Source: JABFRG01 sp046351415
GTDB lineage: Bacteria; Myxococcota_A; Polyangia; Polyangiales; Polyangiaceae
Assembly (NCBI GenBank): GCA_046351415.1
Contig: JAXLYO010000007.1
Location: 124,001 to 188,000, forward strand
Length of the DNA stretch: 64,000 nucleotides
Reading direction: 5' to 3'
Shown: one piece after another, positions 45,125 through 54,038 of the stretch
Position numbering within the stretch: the first letter of the stretch is position 1
How the letters are laid out: each line of letters opens with the position of its first letter
Translations under genes and position numbers: made by a program
The notes under the pieces: model-generated
Told to the model about the DNA's origin: nothing
Databases searched by the model: none
The model's input: only the letters and a program-made list of their open reading frames with translations

Positions 45125-46804
45125 ATGATTCTCCTCGACAACGTCACCAAGCGATTCGGCCCCAAGATCCTCTTCGAGAACGTCTCGATGCAATTCGATC
45201 CTGGGAAGCGTTACGGCCTCACCGGTGCCAACGGCGCGGGCAAGTCGACCCTCCTCAAGATGCTCGCGAAAGACGAGGACACCGACCAGGGGGCCATCAG
45301 CATTCCCGCAAGCATGCGGCTCGGGGTCCTCCGCCAGAACCACTTCGAATACGACGAGCAGCGCATCATCGATGCCGTTCTCATGGGCAACAAGGCGCTC
45401 TGGGACGCGATGCAGGAAAAAGAGCGCCTTCTCGCGGGCGAGATCACGGACGAGGTCGGCATGCGCCTCGGTGAGCTCGAGGGAATCATCGCGGAGGAAG
45501 ACGGCTACACGGCCGAAAGCGATGCGGCCGAGCTCTTGTCCGGTCTCGGCATCCCTTCCGAGAAGCACGAAGAGAAGATGAACATCCTCCCGGCGGGCTA
45601 CAAGCTCCGGGTACTTCTCGCGCAGGTCCTCTTCGGCAAGCCCGACGTCCTTTTGCTCGACGAGCCGACGAACCATCTCGATCTCGAATCCATCCGCTGG
45701 CTCGAGGCCTTCCTCTGCAACTACAAGGGCACGCTCGTCACGGTCAGCCACGACCGTCACTTCTTGAACGAGATCGCCACGCACATCTCGGACGTCGACT
45801 ACCAGACCATCACGGTCTACACGGGCAACTACAACGACTTCGTCGAAGAAAAGTACGAGACGCGTCAGCGCGCAGAGGCGCAAAACGCCTCCGCGAAGAA
45901 GAAGAAGGCCGAGCTTCAGCAATTCATCGACCGCTTCGGTTCGCACGCTTCGAAGTCGAAGCAAGCGCAGTCGCGCGTGAAGATGATCGAGAAGCTCGAG
46001 GTCAAGGAGCTGAAGCGCAGCAGCCTCGTTCGCCCGTTCGTTCGCTTCGAGTTCGAGAAGCCGAGCGGCCGCGACGTGCTCCGCATGACCAACGTCAGCA
46101 AGTCGTTCCCGCAGGACGACGGCACGAAGAAGGTCATCTACAAGAACCTCTCTCTCAACCTGAACCGCGGCGATCGCGTGGCCGTCATCGGTCCCAACGG
46201 TATCGGTAAGTCGACGCTCCTCAAGCTCATGGTGGGCGGGGTCAGCGGCCTCTCACCGGAAGCCAAGGCCGACGTCCTCGTCCCCGACTCGGGTGAGGTG
46301 AACTGGGGCCACGACACCAACGTCGGCTACTTCGCGCAAGATCACCACGAAGCGCTCGGCCGCACCGCGGCCGGCATGAATGCTTTCCAGTGGCTTTATG
46401 CCTTCGACAAGCTCGCTCCCCAGGAAGAAGTGCGCGGCATTTTGGGCCGCCTCCTCTTCTCCGGCGAAGCGGCGCTCAAGCAGACCGAGTCGCTCTCGGG
46501 AGGCGAATGCGCCCGTCTTCTCCTCGCCAAGCTCGTCCTCTTGAAGCACAACGTGCTCATCCTCGACGAGCCGACGAACCACCTCGACATCGAATCGATC
46601 GAGGGCCTTCTCGATGGTCTCGACTTGTTCAAGGGCACGGTCGTGTTCGTCAGTCACGACCGTCACTTCGTTTCGCACTTGGCGACGCGCGTCATCGAAC
46701 TCCGCCCTTCCGACAAGCCCGACGCAGGCGCCGAAGTCATCGACTTCAATGGTACCTACGAGGAGCACCTCGAGCGGAGCGGCAGCGACTACATGCGGAA
46801 GTAG
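45125..46804 (+). CDS. ABC-F family ATPase (YbiT-like)
   Basis: A 559-aa soluble protein with two ABC ATPase domains and no membrane part. Domain 1: TGANGAGKSTLL, LLDEPTNHLDLESIRWLEAF. Domain 2: IGPNGIGKSTLL, LSGGECARLLLAKL, ILDEPTNHLDIESIE. The linker between them is the charged ABC-F coiled coil (about 250-300). The sequence, including RYGLTGANGAGKS and NYNDFVEEKYETR, is closest to E. coli YbiT. ABC-F proteins act on the ribosome to free stalled translation. The ATG at 45125 is preferred because the upstream frame has no family similarity. Confidence 0.92.
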   Translation: MILLDNVTKRFGPKILFENVSMQFDPGKRYGLTGANGAGKSTLLKMLAKDEDTDQGAISIPASMRLGVLRQNHFEYDEQRIIDAVLMGNKALWDAMQEKERLLAGEITDEVGMRLGELEGIIAEEDGYTAESDAAELLSGLGIPSEKHEEKMNILPAGYKLRVLLAQVLFGKPDVLLLDEPTNHLDLESIRWLEAFLCNYKGTLVTVSHDRHFLNEIATHISDVDYQTITVYTGNYNDFVEEKYETRQRAEAQNASAKKKKAELQQFIDRFGSHASKSKQAQSRVKMIEKLEVKELKRSSLVRPFVRFEFEKPSGRDVLRMTNVSKSFPQDDGTKKVIYKNLSLNLNRGDRVAVIGPNGIGKSTLLKLMVGGVSGLSPEAKADVLVPDSGEVNWGHDTNVGYFAQDHHEALGRTAAGMNAFQWLYAFDKLAPQEEVRGILGRLLFSGEAALKQTESLSGGECARLLLAKLVLLKHNVLILDEPTNHLDIESIEGLLDGLDLFKGTVVFVSHDRHFVSHLATRVIELRPSDKPDAGAEVIDFNGTYEEHLERSGSDYMRK

Positions 46805-46825
46805 TTGGTCTCTCGTTTTGCCGGC

Positions 46826-47677
46826 TCACGGTCGCCAGCGGGCAGCCCAGGCCGGCAAAATGGTGCGCGCCATGTGCCTGAGCTGACTGATGTGCGCGTC
46901 GCGGGTGTCGCCTTTGTAGCCGAGCACGTGGAACTCCCCCGCGTGGAGCTCACGGTAGGGCCTTAACGCGTACGAGGGGGGCGCGGCGCCCCAGGGTTTC
47001 GTTGTGTCTCCTACCATCGCGAGAAGTTCATCGATGCTCTCACGCACCGTCGGATGGCCTACTTCCACGATGGTTCCGTGCGTGAGTCCGAAGAACTTCG
47101 TCTTTGCCTTGGCGAGCTTCGCGAAGCGCGCGTATTCCTCGAGAGGCGCGCGGTTGACGCCGTGGTCGGTCGCGCTTCGATAACTGGAGTAGAGGCCATC
47201 GGCCAGGATGATGGAGTCGACGCGGTTGAACGTCGGCTCGTCCATGATCAAGCGATGGACGGCTGAACCACCGGCGCTCCAGCCAATGAGCCCCGTGCGT
47301 TTCACGGAAAGCGTGCCGCCAAGAATGGCGCGCGTATCGTCCTCGTACTTCGACAGCGGGTCCGTCAGGCGACCGTAGACCTCCGCGGAGGCTCCCCGAT
47401 TGACGACGCTGATCACCGCAGACACGCCGCTCGCAAGGAGGTTCTTCTCGAGATTGTCGATGGCTCCGTGGAAGTGGAGGACCCAATCGACCTGTGCGGA
47501 CGCGAGATGCGTGTTGAGCGCGTCGGGTACGCTGACGACCATCTTTGGTGTGAAATAGCGCGTGTACCCAGGCTCCTTCGTGACGACAGGCGCGCTCTTG
47601 GCACCCCACGCACGCGGCAACCTCAGCAGCGATGCCACAGCGAACATGCCTGCGAGGAAGGATCTGCGATGAAGCAT
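46826..47677 (-). CDS. Exported alpha/beta-hydrolase-like protein
   Basis: A 283-aa protein. The ATG at 47677 gives a Tat-type signal (RRSFLAG, cleavage near WGAKS). The frame is open 19 codons further upstream but without signal character. The nucleophile elbow reads GLIGWSAGGSAVH and the oxyanion region WVLHFHGAIDN. His candidates lie in the C-terminal DAHISQLRHMA. It may be an esterase or peptidase-like hydrolase of the alpha/beta family. Its gene is convergent with the ABC-F gene. Confidence 0.75.
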   Translation of the reverse strand: MLHRRSFLAGMFAVASLLRLPRAWGAKSAPVVTKEPGYTRYFTPKMVVSVPDALNTHLASAQVDWVLHFHGAIDNLEKNLLASGVSAVISVVNRGASAEVYGRLTDPLSKYEDDTRAILGGTLSVKRTGLIGWSAGGSAVHRLIMDEPTFNRVDSIILADGLYSSYRSATDHGVNRAPLEEYARFAKLAKAKTKFFGLTHGTIVEVGHPTVRESIDELLAMVGDTTKPWGAAPPSYALRPYRELHAGEFHVLGYKGDTRDAHISQLRHMARTILPAWAARWRP

Positions 47678-47850
47678 GGAAAGGGCTCTCGCGGCGCTCG
47701 CCTTCTCGGCAGCGCCCCACACGAAGTCTGACACTCGCGATGCACGCGCGCAAAGCGTGACGCCCCCACACCGATGCCGATGTGGGATAACCTCAGCACC
47801 AGAGCTGTCCTAGACGATGATGGACAGACCGCGCCTTCCCGATGGTCAGA

Positions 47851-49125
47851 CTAGCGCAGAGACTTGCCGCCGGCGTACACGGCGCCGCGTGCCAGTTCCC
47901 ACTCGATGCGAAGGAGCTGGTTGTACTTCGCTACGCGATCGGACCGCGAGAGGCTGCCTGTCTTGATTTGGCCCGCATTGGTCGCCACGGCGAGGTCGGC
48001 AATGAAGGTGTCTTCCGTCTCGCCCGATCGATGGCTGATGACGGAGCGATAGCCAGCGTTCGTCGCCATGCGGATCGCATCGAGCGTCTCGGTGAGCGTA
48101 CCGATCTGGTTCACCTTCACGAGAATGGCATTTCCGACGCCCGCAGCGATCCCCTTCGCGAGGCGCTCGGTATTCGTCACGAAAAGGTCGTCGCCGACGA
48201 GTTGGACACGTTTGCCGAGACGGTCCGTGAGTTTCTTCCAGCCATCCCAATCGTCTTCGGCGAACCCGTCCTCGATCGACACGAGCGGATACTTCTCGGA
48301 GAACGCTTCGTAGGTCGCGAGCAGCTCGTCCACGCTGCACTTCTTCTTGTCGAAAGTGTAGGTCTTCGTCTTCTTGTCGAAGAACTCGCTCGCTGCACAG
48401 TCGAGTGCGAGGTGCACGTCTTCGCCTGGCGTGTACCCAGCGGCCTCGATCGCGCCCATGATTTCTTTGATGGCTTCTTCGTTGGAAGAAAGGCGCGGTG
48501 CAAAGCCACCTTCGTCGCCAACGGCGATCGTGAGGCCCTTGCCCTTGAGGCTCGTCTTCAGTGCGGCGAATACCTCGGCACCGCAGCGCAGCGCGTCGCG
48601 GAAGGTCTTTGCGCCAGACGGAACGATCATGAACTCTTGAATTTCGAGCCCGTTGTCCGCGTGGGTTCCGCCGTTCAAAATGTTCATGAGCGGCGTCGGC
48701 AAAACGCGCGCTTGCGCTCCACCCAGGTAGCGCCAAAGCGGAAGCCCCATCGCGTCGGCGCCTGCGCGGGCCACCGCCATCGAAACGCCGAGGATGGCGT
48801 TCGCACCGAGCTTCGACTTGTTCGGCGTGCCGTCGGCCTCGAGGAGGATGCCATCGACCTCGGCTTGGTCGAGCGCGTCGACGCCGAGAATGCTCGGCCC
48901 GAGCGTTTGGTTCACGTTTGCAACGGCCTTCTGCACGCCTTTGCCGAAGTACCGCTTCTTGTCGCCGTCGCGGAGTTCGATGGCTTCGTGTTCGCCCGTC
49001 GAAGCGCCGCTCGGGACCGCAGCGCGGCCCGTGCCGCCGTCTTCGGTGCGGACTTCCACTTCGACGGTGGGGTTACCCCGGGAGTCTAGAACTTCGCGCC
49101 CGAATACTGCCGTGATCTCGCTCAT
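47851..49125 (-). CDS. eno: Enolase
   Basis: A 424-aa glycolytic enzyme that interconverts 2-phosphoglycerate and phosphoenolpyruvate. Typical landmarks are VLDSRGNPTVEVEV, SGASTGEHEAIELRDGD, the metal site SIEDGFAEDDWDGW and the signature ILVKVNQIGTLTE. Length and motifs are standard. The dinG-like gene lies 12 bases upstream on the same strand, so both are probably in one transcript. Confidence 0.97.
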   Translation of the reverse strand: MSEITAVFGREVLDSRGNPTVEVEVRTEDGGTGRAAVPSGASTGEHEAIELRDGDKKRYFGKGVQKAVANVNQTLGPSILGVDALDQAEVDGILLEADGTPNKSKLGANAILGVSMAVARAGADAMGLPLWRYLGGAQARVLPTPLMNILNGGTHADNGLEIQEFMIVPSGAKTFRDALRCGAEVFAALKTSLKGKGLTIAVGDEGGFAPRLSSNEEAIKEIMGAIEAAGYTPGEDVHLALDCAASEFFDKKTKTYTFDKKKCSVDELLATYEAFSEKYPLVSIEDGFAEDDWDGWKKLTDRLGKRVQLVGDDLFVTNTERLAKGIAAGVGNAILVKVNQIGTLTETLDAIRMATNAGYRSVISHRSGETEDTFIADLAVATNAGQIKTGSLSRSDRVAKYNQLLRIEWELARGAVYAGGKSLR

Positions 49126-49137
49126 GAGGCCGGCAAA

Positions 49138-51087
49138 CTAGCACGAGACCCCTCCCGCTTGCGAGCCCCGAGCGGCCCAGAATGACGCAACGTCGTCGAG
49201 TTCGGCGGTGCGGCGCGCGGAGGGAAGCGCCGAAAGGAGGGCGCGCCCGTAGCCCCGCGTGCGAAGCCTCGAATCGAGGATCGCCACGACGCCCTCGTCC
49301 CGCGCGGAACGGATGAGGCGGCCGAATCCCTGCTTCAGGACGATGGCCGCCGCGGGCAGAGCCAGCTTCGTGAAAGCACTCTTTCCTTCTGCCTCCGCAC
49401 GCTGTGAGCGCAGGGCAAACAGGGGGTCAGAAGGAACCGGAAACGGAATCTTGTCCATCACGACGAGGCGGAGCGCGTACCCTGGGACGTCCACACCTTC
49501 CCAGAAGCTCAAGGTTGCAACGAGGACCGCGTTGCCGTCGGCACGAAAGCGAGCGAGTAGCTCTTGTTTCCCTGCCTCACCCTGTACCAGCACGAGGTAG
49601 GTAAGCTCCTTTCGGAGCCGGGCCGCGAGCGCATGCATGTGTTTCGTCGACGTGCAGAGAACGAAGGCCCCTCCCCCGCACAAGCGAATGAGGTCGCCCG
49701 CTCGGACGGCGGCTTCTTTCTCGAAGTCGGCACCGCCCGGTTCTGGGAGGTTGGAGGGGGCGTACAAAAGCACTTGCCTCTGGTAGTCGAAGGGCGACGG
49801 CAGGTGCAGCTCGTCGGCCTCGGGAGGAACCCCCAACCGTTCACGCACGTACGCGAAGTTCCCGCGCCGGTCAGGGCCGGATGTGAGCGTTGCACTCGTC
49901 ATCACCACGCCGGGCACGCGATCGAAGAGCCGCTCCTTCAGAATGGAGGCAACATCGATCGGGCTCGCGCCGACGACGAAACTCTTGGCGCGTTTCTCGA
50001 TCCACGCAATGGATTCGCCTTTCGCTTCGTGGGTCACGCGGCGCATACTTCGAAGGTCGCTGAGCACTTCACTGGCACGACGTGCGACTTGGATAGAGCT
50101 CTCGCTTTGCGCCTCGTCACCACCGGCCTCGAGCGCGCGGAGTGAAACGACCTCGAGGACATTCTCGAGTTTTGCGACCGCGCCCTCGGCCCGATTCCAA
50201 TCGTTGGGGACGAGCGTACGGCGCTCCGACGACGGGCCAGCAAGTGCGGAAAATGCGACCCGCGAGGCTTCGGAGAGCGTGTCGCCAAAGCTACGTTCGA
50301 TGCGCGCCCGAGGGAGGTCTGCCGCGAGCGCGTCGATGCGCCCGCTCGAAACCTCCGTACCGAAGAAGTCGGTGACGATGTCCTCGAGTTGATGCGCCTC
50401 GTCGAAGATGACGTGGTCGTAGTTGCAGATCGCGCTCGCGAACGCGCCCCGTGGACCGGACCGGAGCGCCAGGTCGGCAAAAAACAGGTGATGGTTGACG
50501 ATGACGACTTGGGCTTCCTCCGCGCGAAGGCGCATGCGCGTGACGAAACAAGCCTCGTAGTGCCTGCAGCCGACGCCGATGCGCGTGTCCGTGCCCGAGG
50601 TGATGCGGCGCCACAGTTCTTCGTCTTCGGCCCCGCCCTCGAGCTCGGCGCGATCGCCCGTCCCCGTACGTGCAACCCACTCGAGGACGCGCGTGAGGCT
50701 CTCGGAGGCTCCATTGTCCGACGAAAGGGCCTCCTGCAGGCGACGAAGGCAAACGTAGTTCGAAAGGCCCTTCATCATGGTGGCGGTGAAGCGCACTCCG
50801 AGAGGCTCGAGCAGCTTGCGCGCGAGGGGCACGTCCTTCAGCGCGAGCTGCTCCTGGAGCGCACGCGTGGCCGTCGATATGACGACCTTCTTCCCCGAAA
50901 GAATCGCCGGAATCAGGTACGCAAGCGTCTTGCCGGTGCCGGTGCCCGCCTCGACGAGCAGCGCACGCTCGGTTTGCAACGCACTTTCGACGGCTTCAGC
51001 CATCTGCAGCTGGCCCGCGCGCTCTTCGAAGTCGGAAAGGGCATCAGCCCAGGCTTCCCGACCGCGGAACACATCTCGAACGAGCAC
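49138..51087 (-). CDS. dinG: DinG/XPD-type ATP-dependent helicase
   Basis: A 649-aa SF2 helicase. Walker A is VEAGTGTGKT (45-54), the DEAH box is VIFDEAHQLED (229-232), and the C-terminal motif VI region reads QGFGRLIRSARDEG. Of the four Cys that normally hold the iron-sulfur cluster I see C113 (NYVC), C174 and C180 (VGCRHYEACF). At the place where relatives have Cys (DTCLG) this protein has Arg169 (DTRIG). A GTG start at 51087 is used. It should unwind DNA or RNA-DNA hybrids in repair. It is upstream of eno by 12 bases. Confidence 0.88.
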   Translation of the reverse strand: MLVRDVFRGREAWADALSDFEERAGQLQMAEAVESALQTERALLVEAGTGTGKTLAYLIPAILSGKKVVISTATRALQEQLALKDVPLARKLLEPLGVRFTATMMKGLSNYVCLRRLQEALSSDNGASESLTRVLEWVARTGTGDRAELEGGAEDEELWRRITSGTDTRIGVGCRHYEACFVTRMRLRAEEAQVVIVNHHLFFADLALRSGPRGAFASAICNYDHVIFDEAHQLEDIVTDFFGTEVSSGRIDALAADLPRARIERSFGDTLSEASRVAFSALAGPSSERRTLVPNDWNRAEGAVAKLENVLEVVSLRALEAGGDEAQSESSIQVARRASEVLSDLRSMRRVTHEAKGESIAWIEKRAKSFVVGASPIDVASILKERLFDRVPGVVMTSATLTSGPDRRGNFAYVRERLGVPPEADELHLPSPFDYQRQVLLYAPSNLPEPGGADFEKEAAVRAGDLIRLCGGGAFVLCTSTKHMHALAARLRKELTYLVLVQGEAGKQELLARFRADGNAVLVATLSFWEGVDVPGYALRLVVMDKIPFPVPSDPLFALRSQRAEAEGKSAFTKLALPAAAIVLKQGFGRLIRSARDEGVVAILDSRLRTRGYGRALLSALPSARRTAELDDVASFWAARGSQAGGVSC

Positions 51088-51133
51088 GAGCTGCTTTTAG
51101 CACGAAAGTCGCCGCCAGAAGGATGCCCACGCT

Positions 51134-53437
51134 ATGCTTCCACGGCCATCCATGGCGAAGGACCTCTCTCAGCACCCGCATGCGCGCACGGATGTGCCCT
51201 CGGCCCCGGAGCCGGCGGGTGCGCGCGGCGAAGGTGCGGGCGAGTCGCCGCTTCTTGCACTGAGTATACATCGACAAGGGCTCGGGCTTGCCTTGGCTCG
51301 CGGGGTTTCCTTGGGACCGGTTCACGTGGCCGATGCCTACGCCGCCCTCCCAGGTTTGCAGTTTCCCCTCGACGTCTCCGGCGGGGTCGAGCGATTTCGT
51401 CACCGGCGGGGTTTGCTCGACCGGTTGCAGCTCCACCTCGTGCGCGAAGACCTCGAGGCCTTTGCATCGCGGCGGCTGGCGGGAGTCCTCTCGACACAGG
51501 CTCCCCATGTATCACTCGCCTTTTCGGGCGGTGAGTTCCGGGTCCTCGTCTCCGCGCCGGTGTCCGTGGAATCCGAACAGCCCTCTGCGCGTCTGGCGTT
51601 TCGCGGTCTCACGTGGACCGACGACAGTTCCCTTTGCGTGGCCATCCAAAGTGCTCGCGGTACCGGACTGGTGAGCCCCGCGATGGCCCTCGCTCTTCGC
51701 GCCATGGGCGCGGTCTTCGGTGCGAGCGCCTCGCGCGCCGGGTCGGTCTTCACGGTATCGGGTGCCGTCGGCTCGATCGTCCGAGCGATATTCCCGCAGG
51801 CTGGCGCACGCGCTCCCGACTGCGACGGCGTGATGGCGACGCGCTGCCTTGGGCACGACGACCTTTGGACCGTCGTGTTCTCCCGAGAGGTGGCCGCAAC
51901 CGGCTCTGGTCGGGACCGCACACCCGCGCAAGACGCTACTGCGGAGGTCGTTCTCGCCAAGGAGCACGCGGCCTTGCTCCGCCACGCTGACGACGCGCTC
52001 TTCGACGGGAACAACGACACCGCGCGCGCCCACTTGCTCGCGGCGCTCGACAAGTCGCCTCGAAGCTTCCCTGCACTCGAGCGCCTCGCCGCCATCGATG
52101 CGCACGCCGGTGAAGAACGCGCACATGCCGTAGTGGCGACATTGGCGGACCTCCGCACGGATGTGTTCCTGGGGTCTCTCCGTGCAGAAGTCCTGCTGTC
52201 TCTCGGGCAAGAGTCGCAGGCTGTGGCCGCCGCCGAGGCAGACGCGGAGTCCGAGACACATGGCCCACTCGCCGCGGACATGCTCGCGTTTGCTGCAGCG
52301 CACACGCGAGATGGGTCAACGGCGCTCGCGCTTCTCGATCGTGCCATCGCGCTCTCGCCAGGCTCCCCTCACCTTCGTTGGCAGCGTCTTCGGGCGAGGC
52401 TCCGGTTGGGGCACGCCGGGTACGCGGCGGACGCCGAACATCTCGAAGCGCTCGCGACGAACCGCCAAACCCGGTTCGCGATCTTGCTTCGACTCGGCTC
52501 CGCATTCCTCGGAAACCAGAAGTTGAAGGAAGCTGCGCGCTGCTACGAACGCGCGCTGAGGCTCGCGCCTTCGACGCCTGACACGCTCCTGGGACTCGCC
52601 CGCACCTATGCTTCGATGGGAAAGCACGATCAGGCGGGCGTTCTCGCACAACGAGCCATCTCCGCTTGCGAGAAGCGTGGTGAAAGCGCCTCACGCGCCG
52701 AGCTATTTCTCGCAGAGCTCCTCGGCGAGCACCTTCTCGATCCTTCCGGCGCCATCGCACGCCTCGTGGGGGTGGCAGATGGTCCGGAGTTCCCCCGCGC
52801 TCAGCTGCTCGAAGGACGCTATCGCTCGCAGCTGCACGATCTGGCTGGCGCCTCTCTCGCCTTTTCTCGCATGCGTGAGCACATGGCGCGGGGCATTCTT
52901 CGCGAAGAGTTCTTCCCCTGGCTCATGGAGGCCGCTCGCTTCGAGCATTCGCGTAGAGGCGACGTCGACTTGTCGCGAACGCACCTCGAACTCGCGCTTC
53001 GCATTGCGCCTCGCGACAGCGTGCTTCGAGCGGAACTCGCAGCACTGCTCGCAAAGGCCACCCCCGAGCAGGCACCTGCCGTCCCGGTCTCCGAGCCAGT
53101 TGCGCATGTCCCTGCGACGCCAGCCAAAGTAGAGGAACCCTGGAACCCGGACGCGGCGGAACAACGCGTAGAGGTGTTGAAACGACAGCTCGAGGGCTCT
53201 CCGGACGACGACGCCATCGTCGATGAACTTTCCGATCTCCTGACGAAGCTCGGCCGAGGCATGGAACTCTTGGCCGTTCTCTCGGCTCGCCTCGAAGACG
53301 CCGCACCGGAGCGCCGCAAGGAGCTGTTGCCTAAGCAGCGGGCCGTTCTCGAGCGGCTCGAACGAGAGGCGACGGAGAAGGGGCACGCGTCGGAGGCGGA
53401 ACTCTACCGAATGGCCCGCGAAGCGCTGCCCACCTGA
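51134..53437 (+). CDS. TPR-repeat protein
   Basis: A 767-aa soluble protein. The N-terminal 240 residues are mixed and unrecognised. From about 270 to 640 it has TPR-like repeats (for example LLRLGSAFLGNQKLKEAARCYERALRLAP). A Pro/Ala/Val-rich linker (about 655-680) leads to a helical end. TPR proteins are scaffolds. The ATG at 51134 has AAGGA about ten bases upstream; a second in-frame ATG lies at 51152. It is divergent from the dinG-like gene by 46 bases and convergent with the TerB-like gene. Confidence 0.8.
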   Translation: MLPRPSMAKDLSQHPHARTDVPSAPEPAGARGEGAGESPLLALSIHRQGLGLALARGVSLGPVHVADAYAALPGLQFPLDVSGGVERFRHRRGLLDRLQLHLVREDLEAFASRRLAGVLSTQAPHVSLAFSGGEFRVLVSAPVSVESEQPSARLAFRGLTWTDDSSLCVAIQSARGTGLVSPAMALALRAMGAVFGASASRAGSVFTVSGAVGSIVRAIFPQAGARAPDCDGVMATRCLGHDDLWTVVFSREVAATGSGRDRTPAQDATAEVVLAKEHAALLRHADDALFDGNNDTARAHLLAALDKSPRSFPALERLAAIDAHAGEERAHAVVATLADLRTDVFLGSLRAEVLLSLGQESQAVAAAEADAESETHGPLAADMLAFAAAHTRDGSTALALLDRAIALSPGSPHLRWQRLRARLRLGHAGYAADAEHLEALATNRQTRFAILLRLGSAFLGNQKLKEAARCYERALRLAPSTPDTLLGLARTYASMGKHDQAGVLAQRAISACEKRGESASRAELFLAELLGEHLLDPSGAIARLVGVADGPEFPRAQLLEGRYRSQLHDLAGASLAFSRMREHMARGILREEFFPWLMEAARFEHSRRGDVDLSRTHLELALRIAPRDSVLRAELAALLAKATPEQAPAVPVSEPVAHVPATPAKVEEPWNPDAAEQRVEVLKRQLEGSPDDDAIVDELSDLLTKLGRGMELLAVLSARLEDAAPERRKELLPKQRAVLERLEREATEKGHASEAELYRMAREALPT

Positions 53438-53462
53438 GCGCTTCACGCGTCAGCTGGGCTCG

Positions 53463-54032
53463 TCAGCTAGGAATGGGTTCGTGGGCCCGTGCGAGCACGG
53501 CCTGAGCACGCGAGATCGCCGTCTCTACCGCAGACTTGGGGAGATTGCATGCCGTCGCGAGCTTGTGGAGTACCACGGACTCTTCAGGAGCGAGCCCTTC
53601 ACTGGCGATACCGAGCAGGGTCGCGACTCGAAGGACCTCTTCGGCTTGCTCCGGATTGCCCAAAGCGCGTGCAATCGATGCAATGCGTGCGTCGATGCCC
53701 TGCCGCGCCAATTCGGTGCGAAACTCGTCGAGCAACATCGAGAGGGCCTCTTTCGGCACGCAACCAGACGAAGCCAGCGCGACGATGTGGGCGAAGACGG
53801 CCTCCTCCTCGGCATCGAACGTGCCGTCGGCTACGGCTACGAGGTACGCGCTTTCGAGAATCGCTTCGAAAAGGCGTGCGGCGCGCTCGTCGAAGCCTGT
53901 CGGTAGTGTTGCTTCGGGCTCGGGCATACTGCCGAAATGGAGTGCCGCAAGCGCGAAGACGCTTCGCTTGTCGCCCGCGACGGAAGCGAGTTCGGAGATG
54001 ACACCAAGTAGCGTGCGTGGGTCTTGATTCAT
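53463..54032 (-). CDS. TerB-like protein
   Basis: A 189-aa helical protein resembling the TerB/tellurite-resistance fold. The segment AYLVAVADGTFDAEEEAVFAHIV carries the acidic metal-binding pattern of the family, and a second similar helix pair follows around IASEGLAPEESVVLH. TerB-like domains also occur outside tellurite operons as calcium-binding, membrane-linked modules. It is the last gene of the sppA-TPR-lipoprotein run, six bases behind the previous gene. No other ter gene is nearby, so tellurite resistance is not implied. Confidence 0.75.
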   Translation of the reverse strand: MNQDPRTLLGVISELASVAGDKRSVFALAALHFGSMPEPEATLPTGFDERAARLFEAILESAYLVAVADGTFDAEEEAVFAHIVALASSGCVPKEALSMLLDEFRTELARQGIDARIASIARALGNPEQAEEVLRVATLLGIASEGLAPEESVVLHKLATACNLPKSAVETAISRAQAVLARAHEPIPS

Positions 54033-54038
54033 GATGCC

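Noticed and set aside
46816..46860. Perfect 10-base inverted repeat TTTTGCCGGC ... GCCGGCAAAA between the convergent ABC-F and hydrolase genes
   Set aside because: On either strand the stem is followed by A and not T, and the loop is 25 bases and partly coding, so it does not look like a terminator.
47765..47786. Stem CCCACA ... TGTGGG between enolase and the hydrolase gene
   Set aside because: Six pairs, ten-base loop and no T-tract; too weak to call a terminator or riboswitch.
53463..54032. Tellurite-resistance operon
   Set aside because: Only a TerB-like fold is present; no terA, terC, terD or other ter gene is nearby.
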